The notes beneath the pieces were generated by a model, which was not told where the DNA came from, searched no databases, and saw only the letters and a list, made by a program, of their open reading frames with translations. 8,711 nt of DNA from Anaerolineales bacterium UBA3499 (lineage in GTDB: Bacteria; Chloroflexota; Anaerolineae; Anaerolineales; UBA11657), in assembly GCA_002377585.1 (NCBI GenBank), contig DFQC01000004.1:9046-17756 (forward strand). Reading direction: 5' to 3'. Shown piece by piece: positions 5,691 to 8,711 of this stretch (position 1 is the first letter of the stretch; each line of letters begins with the position of its first letter). A program made the translations under genes and the position numbers.

Positions 5691-6785
5691 ATGCACACAG
5701 CCATGACAGTATTAGGAAAAGTTCCAGTAAAAGACTTGGGCTTCACCCTCTCCCACGAACACCTTGTCATGGGGAACAAAACTGATAGTGTCTGGCACGT
5801 CGACCCTTCTGAGTTACCAGGCATGGATACCATTTCAGCCGACGACCCCGTTGCTCTAGACAATCTCGGCGCACTGGGACGAGCACCATCGATTATCAAA
5901 GACAACACTTTCCTCCCTGGCCTGGAAACGATGACCAGCGAGGTCAACTACTATAAAAACGCTGGTGGTGGAACCATTGTTGAAGTGAGCTGTATAGGTC
6001 TACGCGGGGACGCAAACATACTACGCCAATTGTCGGAGGCAACAGGAGTTCACATAATAGCATCCACAGGATACTACCTGGAAGGCTCTTGGCCCGATTA
6101 CGCCCACGAAGCCACAGTTGATGAACTTAAAAAGATTATGGTTTCCGAATACGAAAACGGTATAGAAGACACCGATATTAGACCGGGTATTATTGCAGAA
6201 ATGGGTACATCAAAAATCACGCCCGGCGAAGAAAAAATGCTCCGAGCAGCAGCTCGTGCCTCACAAGAAACTGGGTTAGCAGTATGCACCCATGCTAACG
6301 CCGAGGATAGAAACGGTGTACAGATAGTAGATATACTAACCAGCGAAGGCATGAGTCCCGAACGTATCATACTTGGGCATTTAGGTTCGAATATATTTGA
6401 ACAGAGAGTAGCCGTGCTCGAACGCTTTCCCGAAAGAGCCCTAGCCTACTTAGACTATGCCAAGTCAGTTTTAGATCTAGGAGTAACTGGAGCTTTTGAC
6501 GTTTTTGGGAAAGAGTATTATGTTGATAATCGTGGATGGAAGCTAGCTAGCGACCATCAACGTATAGCAGCCATCCTCAAGTTGATCGATAGCGGTTATG
6601 CTTCACAACTGGTAGTAAGTCACGATATCGCTCGCAAATTTGGGCTGCACGCCTATGGCGGATGGGGTTACGATCACATTCATGCACACATCATTCCACG
6701 ATTACAAGACCAAGGCGTATCAGATTACAATATAAGAGAGATGACGATCAACACGCCCGCTCGTCTGCTTTCAATCATATCATGA
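5691..6785 (+). CDS. Phosphotriesterase-family metal-dependent hydrolase
   Basis: The 364-residue product is a TIM-barrel amidohydrolase of the phosphotriesterase (PTE) family, which includes lactonases, esterases and PTE-homology proteins. Visible ligands in the expected order are His22 and His24 (TLSHEH), Glu170 (GIIAEMGTS), His201 (VCTHAN), His230 (ILGHLG) and Asp312 (VVSHDIARK). These would bind a two-metal centre. Glu170 takes the place of the carboxylated Lys of true PTE, as in the E. coli homology protein Php, and the loop with GTSKITPGEEK and the C-terminal AYGGWGYDH pattern also match that branch. A phosphotriesterase activity is therefore not assured; lactone or carboxylic-ester hydrolysis is more likely. 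No signal peptide, so it is cytoplasmic. The length fits the family. It is the last gene of the cupin unit and converges with a minus-strand gene 90 bases on. Confidence 0.92.
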   Translation: MHTAMTVLGKVPVKDLGFTLSHEHLVMGNKTDSVWHVDPSELPGMDTISADDPVALDNLGALGRAPSIIKDNTFLPGLETMTSEVNYYKNAGGGTIVEVSCIGLRGDANILRQLSEATGVHIIASTGYYLEGSWPDYAHEATVDELKKIMVSEYENGIEDTDIRPGIIAEMGTSKITPGEEKMLRAAARASQETGLAVCTHANAEDRNGVQIVDILTSEGMSPERIILGHLGSNIFEQRVAVLERFPERALAYLDYAKSVLDLGVTGAFDVFGKEYYVDNRGWKLASDHQRIAAILKLIDSGYASQLVVSHDIARKFGLHAYGGWGYDHIHAHIIPRLQDQGVSDYNIREMTINTPARLLSIIS

Positions 6786-6788
6786 CAT

Positions 6789-6810
6789 GGCCCTTCTTTT
6801 AAACGGGGCC
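6789..6810. terminator. GC hairpin between convergent genes
   Basis: GGCCC (6789-6793) pairs with GGGCC (6806-6810) around a 12-base AT-rich loop, starting 4 bases after the phosphotriesterase-family stop; one extra G-T wobble is possible at each end of the stem. It lies between two converging genes and could act on both strands, but no T tract follows on either side. Confidence 0.35.
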
Positions 6811-6875
6811 GCAGAGACTTCAACGCTAGGTGCGCAATAACTGATGTCTATTCCATCAATTCCTACACGATATAA

Positions 6876-7298
6876 CTAGTCTTCAAACTCAGTAGCTCTA
6901 TCTAGTTCAACTTCACCATCATCAAAATACACATCATCTTCATCTGCTTGAGTGGAAAATCTGTTGGATTTCCAACCTCTAGTATAAGCCCAGTACACAC
7001 CAATCACCCCTCCCACACCAAGCCTAATATTGTCCGAAACTTCAATGTCTAACCGACTAGCGCCAGTAAAAACTATTGCTGTTAGGCCCACGCCTATTCC
7101 CAACCACACAAGAGCAAGAATGATCCTACCACTTAGTTTGCTCAACCACGATCCGCCAGTATACGATACCCGATATTCTGGTTCAAATGCCGGTGCCGAA
7201 CCTGACAGCTCAGCCACAGTCTTATCTAAATAACTGCCGCAATTACTGCAGAATCTATGCTCAACGTCAGCTTTGTTACCGCATTCAGTGCAAAACAT
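6876..7298 (-). CDS. Zinc-ribbon membrane protein, 140 aa
   Basis: The N-terminus is a compact zinc ribbon, with Cys3 and Cys6 (FCTECG) and Cys17 and Cys20 (FCSNCG), of the type found at the start of many small bacterial membrane proteins annotated as zinc-ribbon domain proteins. A polar linker follows (about 22-57), then a clear membrane segment at 59-79 (IILALVWLGIGVGLTAIVFT), a short loop, a second, weaker segment at about 91-106, and a strongly acidic tail (about 117-140, rich in Asp/Glu). With the ribbon in the cytoplasm, two membrane passes put the acidic tail in the cytoplasm as well. The function is unknown; the ribbon probably serves protein-protein contact rather than catalysis. ATG is at 7296-7298 without a good SD. 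It is transcribed alone, toward the phosphotriesterase-family gene and away from the alpha/beta hydrolase. Confidence 0.85.
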   Translation of the reverse strand: MFCTECGNKADVEHRFCSNCGSYLDKTVAELSGSAPAFEPEYRVSYTGGSWLSKLSGRIILALVWLGIGVGLTAIVFTGASRLDIEVSDNIRLGVGGVIGVYWAYTRGWKSNRFSTQADEDDVYFDDGEVELDRATEFED

Positions 7299-7562
7299 CG
7301 TACTCTATTTTTTATAATGTTATCCTGATTTTATACTAATTACGAAAACAGCACCACGCCAGAAGCCAGCGCATGCAATACGCCAAAAACCTATATGGGG
7401 ACTTTTATGTTTCGAGACATATTCCTAATTCAGATATTGAACAGATATCACAGCACAAGTGCTACGAGGTATATAATTGTCTGTCCATAAACCAAAGTGC
7501 AATCATAATGACGAGCTTATTACAAAAAATATTTACCGCAACCATTAGGATGTGAACGTCAT
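7299..7562. other. Divergent intergenic region
   Basis: These 264 bases separate two divergently transcribed genes and should hold both promoters. On the minus strand there are two TATAAA-like strings near 7312-7335 but no good -35 partner. On the plus strand I see no convincing promoter; AGGA at 7547-7550 is a moderate SD for ATG 7563. A 60-codon plus-strand frame at 7373-7555 has no SD and no domain character, and I do not call it a gene. Confidence 0.4.
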
Positions 7563-8555
7563 ATGCATCCATACGAAGGCGACTACATATTACCGGATTT
7601 TAGATTCAACTCTGGAGAAATACTACCTGACCTTCGCTTACATTACACTACACTGGGCAAGCCACGCTATAACAACCAAGGCAAAACTACAAATGCTATC
7701 TGGATCGGCCATGGCACAACAGGTAACGGTCACCAATTCCTAGGACCCAAGTTCGCTAACGAACTATTTCAACCAGGACAATTACTCGACACCAACAAAT
7801 ACTACATAATTCTTCCTGATGGCATCGGTCACGGCAAATCAAGCAAGCCAAGTGACGGTCTACGAGCCAAGTTCCCTGCATACGACTATCATGACATGGT
7901 CCGAGCGCAGTATCATCTCATAACAGATCACCTCGGAGTTAATCACTTACACTTAGTGATGGGGACGTCTATGGGTGGAATGCACTCTTGGGTCTGGGGA
8001 TACACATATCCAAAATTAATGAACTACATATTACCTTTAGCTTGTTTACCTGTAGAGATAGCCGGACGCAATAGAATAATGCGAAAAATGCTAATAAACG
8101 CCATTCGAAACGACCCTGACTGGAACTATGGAGACTACACCATACAACCATCCGGTCTGATTGCAGCATTAAACATACTATTGATTATGACCAGCGTACC
8201 ACTTCAATGGCAAAAAAGCGCGCCTACACAAAAACAAGCTGATATAATGCTTGATAATAAACTATCCGAATATGCTGCCAAACTAGATGCAAATGATGTC
8301 ATCTACCAATTTGAAGCATCGCATAATTATAACCCTTACCCCCATCTCAAAAAGATAAAAGCGTCACTACTCGCCATCAATTCTGCAGATGACCAAGTAA
8401 ATCCGCCCGAGCTAGGTATTATGGAGCAGTCAATCAAACAAGTTACTAAGGGAGAGTACGTCCTACTGCCAATAACCGAAGAAACCAGAGGGCATAGCAC
8501 ACATACCTTAGCCAAACTCTGGAAACATCACCTCGCTCAATTTATAAACCATTAA
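7563..8555 (+). CDS. MetX-like alpha/beta-fold hydrolase
   Basis: The 330-residue product is an alpha/beta-hydrolase related to homoserine O-acetyltransferase (MetX). The nucleophile elbow is GTSMGGM with Ser136, the acid is Asp276 or Asp277 in SADDQVNPPELG, and the catalytic His is His311 in TRGHSTHT. The N-terminal LRLHYTTLGKP and the loop IGHGTTGNG also fit the MetX-related fold. Features such as GTSMGGMHSWVWG, AGRNRIMRK and AIRNDPDW are typical of a separate group usually annotated only as alpha/beta hydrolase, so I do not assign metX. Acyl transfer or ester hydrolysis is the likely chemistry; the substrate is unknown. No signal peptide. AGGA lies 12 bases before ATG 7563. Its TAA at 8553-8555 overlaps the stop of a converging gene. 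The nearby phosphotriesterase-family enzyme is transcribed separately. Confidence 0.9.
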   Translation: MHPYEGDYILPDFRFNSGEILPDLRLHYTTLGKPRYNNQGKTTNAIWIGHGTTGNGHQFLGPKFANELFQPGQLLDTNKYYIILPDGIGHGKSSKPSDGLRAKFPAYDYHDMVRAQYHLITDHLGVNHLHLVMGTSMGGMHSWVWGYTYPKLMNYILPLACLPVEIAGRNRIMRKMLINAIRNDPDWNYGDYTIQPSGLIAALNILLIMTSVPLQWQKSAPTQKQADIMLDNKLSEYAAKLDANDVIYQFEASHNYNPYPHLKKIKASLLAINSADDQVNPPELGIMEQSIKQVTKGEYVLLPITEETRGHSTHTLAKLWKHHLAQFINH

Positions 8556-8711
8556 TCAAAATCAACATACACATCAGTTGTACGTCTATCTTCAACACGG
8601 TCGATATTGCCAAGAATACCAACTGAAGTTGCACCGATGGTCGGCCACTCTTTGCCACTGGGTATTACGATCCCATCTTCGGGTGCTACCATAGTGTCTA
8701 TGGTCTCCCCA
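8552..8711 (-). CDS. Partial minus-strand protein (C-terminal 52 residues)
   Basis: The reverse strand is open from the right edge to a TAA at 8554-8552, giving 52 residues. The frame reads GETIDTMVAPEDGIVIPSG, then a beta-rich part with KEWPTIG, VGILGNIDRVEDRR and the end DVYVDFD. It looks like genuine coding sequence: it is open throughout, has balanced composition, ends in an acidic tail, and its stop lies exactly at the end of the convergent neighbour. I do not recognise the family. The Gly/Val/Ile pattern suggests a small beta domain at the C-terminus of a larger protein. The stop codon overlaps the hydrolase stop by two bases, so the two transcripts are complementary at their 3' ends. 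Confidence 0.6.
   Translation of the reverse strand, partial: GETIDTMVAPEDGIVIPSGKEWPTIGATSVGILGNIDRVEDRRTTDVYVDFD

Noticed and set aside
5636..5947. A 103-codon minus-strand frame opposite the phosphotriesterase-family N-terminus
   Set aside because: It lies antisense to a clearly conserved coding region with catalytic residues and shows no domain features; a shadow frame.
6098..6370. A 90-codon minus-strand frame within the phosphotriesterase-family gene
   Set aside because: Fully antisense to the part coding for Glu170 and His201, rich in Ser and Ile without domain character.
7373..7555. A 60-codon plus-strand frame between the divergent genes
   Set aside because: No SD, no recognisable domain, mixed composition, and it occupies the region needed for the promoters of both neighbours.

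Overview
The window is protein-coding bacterial chromosome with moderate, AT-leaning base composition. I see no rRNA, tRNA, CRISPR array, transposase or integrase. The organism is best guessed as a free-living, possibly marine, Chloroflexota bacterium (SAR202/Dehalococcoidia-like). The hints are the Pro-Thr-Phe-Thr surface-protein repeats at the left edge, a phosphotriesterase-family hydrolase and a MetX-like alpha/beta hydrolase. This assignment is inference from gene style, not from a marker gene.

Layout. The left edge (1-838) is the C-terminal part of a large membrane-anchored protein: a Thr/Pro-rich linker followed by three hydrophobic segments. Next is a compact plus-strand unit (942-2819): a class I SAM-dependent methyltransferase and two small orphan genes, the orphans joined by a one-base stop/start overlap. 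After a 222-base gap with a plausible sigma-70 promoter and a structured leader comes an RhlE-type DEAD-box RNA helicase (3042-4286) with an unusual Ala in motif III. A second unit of four plus-strand genes with regular 44-52-base gaps follows (4410-6785): a single-domain cupin, a zinc-knuckle protein built from two copies of one module, an orphan, and a phosphotriesterase-family metallohydrolase. A minus-strand zinc-ribbon membrane protein (6876-7298) converges on this unit. It is divergent from a plus-strand MetX-like alpha/beta hydrolase (7563-8555). The stop codon of that hydrolase overlaps the stop codon of a minus-strand gene that leaves the window on the right.

How the genes may work together. 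The cupin and the phosphotriesterase-family enzyme could belong to a small catabolic unit acting on a lactone or ester, and the separately transcribed alpha/beta hydrolase would fit such chemistry, but nothing in the sequence proves a shared substrate. The helicase is housekeeping RNA metabolism. Only the helicase and the phosphotriesterase-family gene have a clear Shine-Dalgarno sequence; most other starts have weak or no SD, so several start choices are uncertain. I did not find a convincing new multi-gene system. The most interesting item is the internally duplicated zinc-knuckle protein at 4854-5246.
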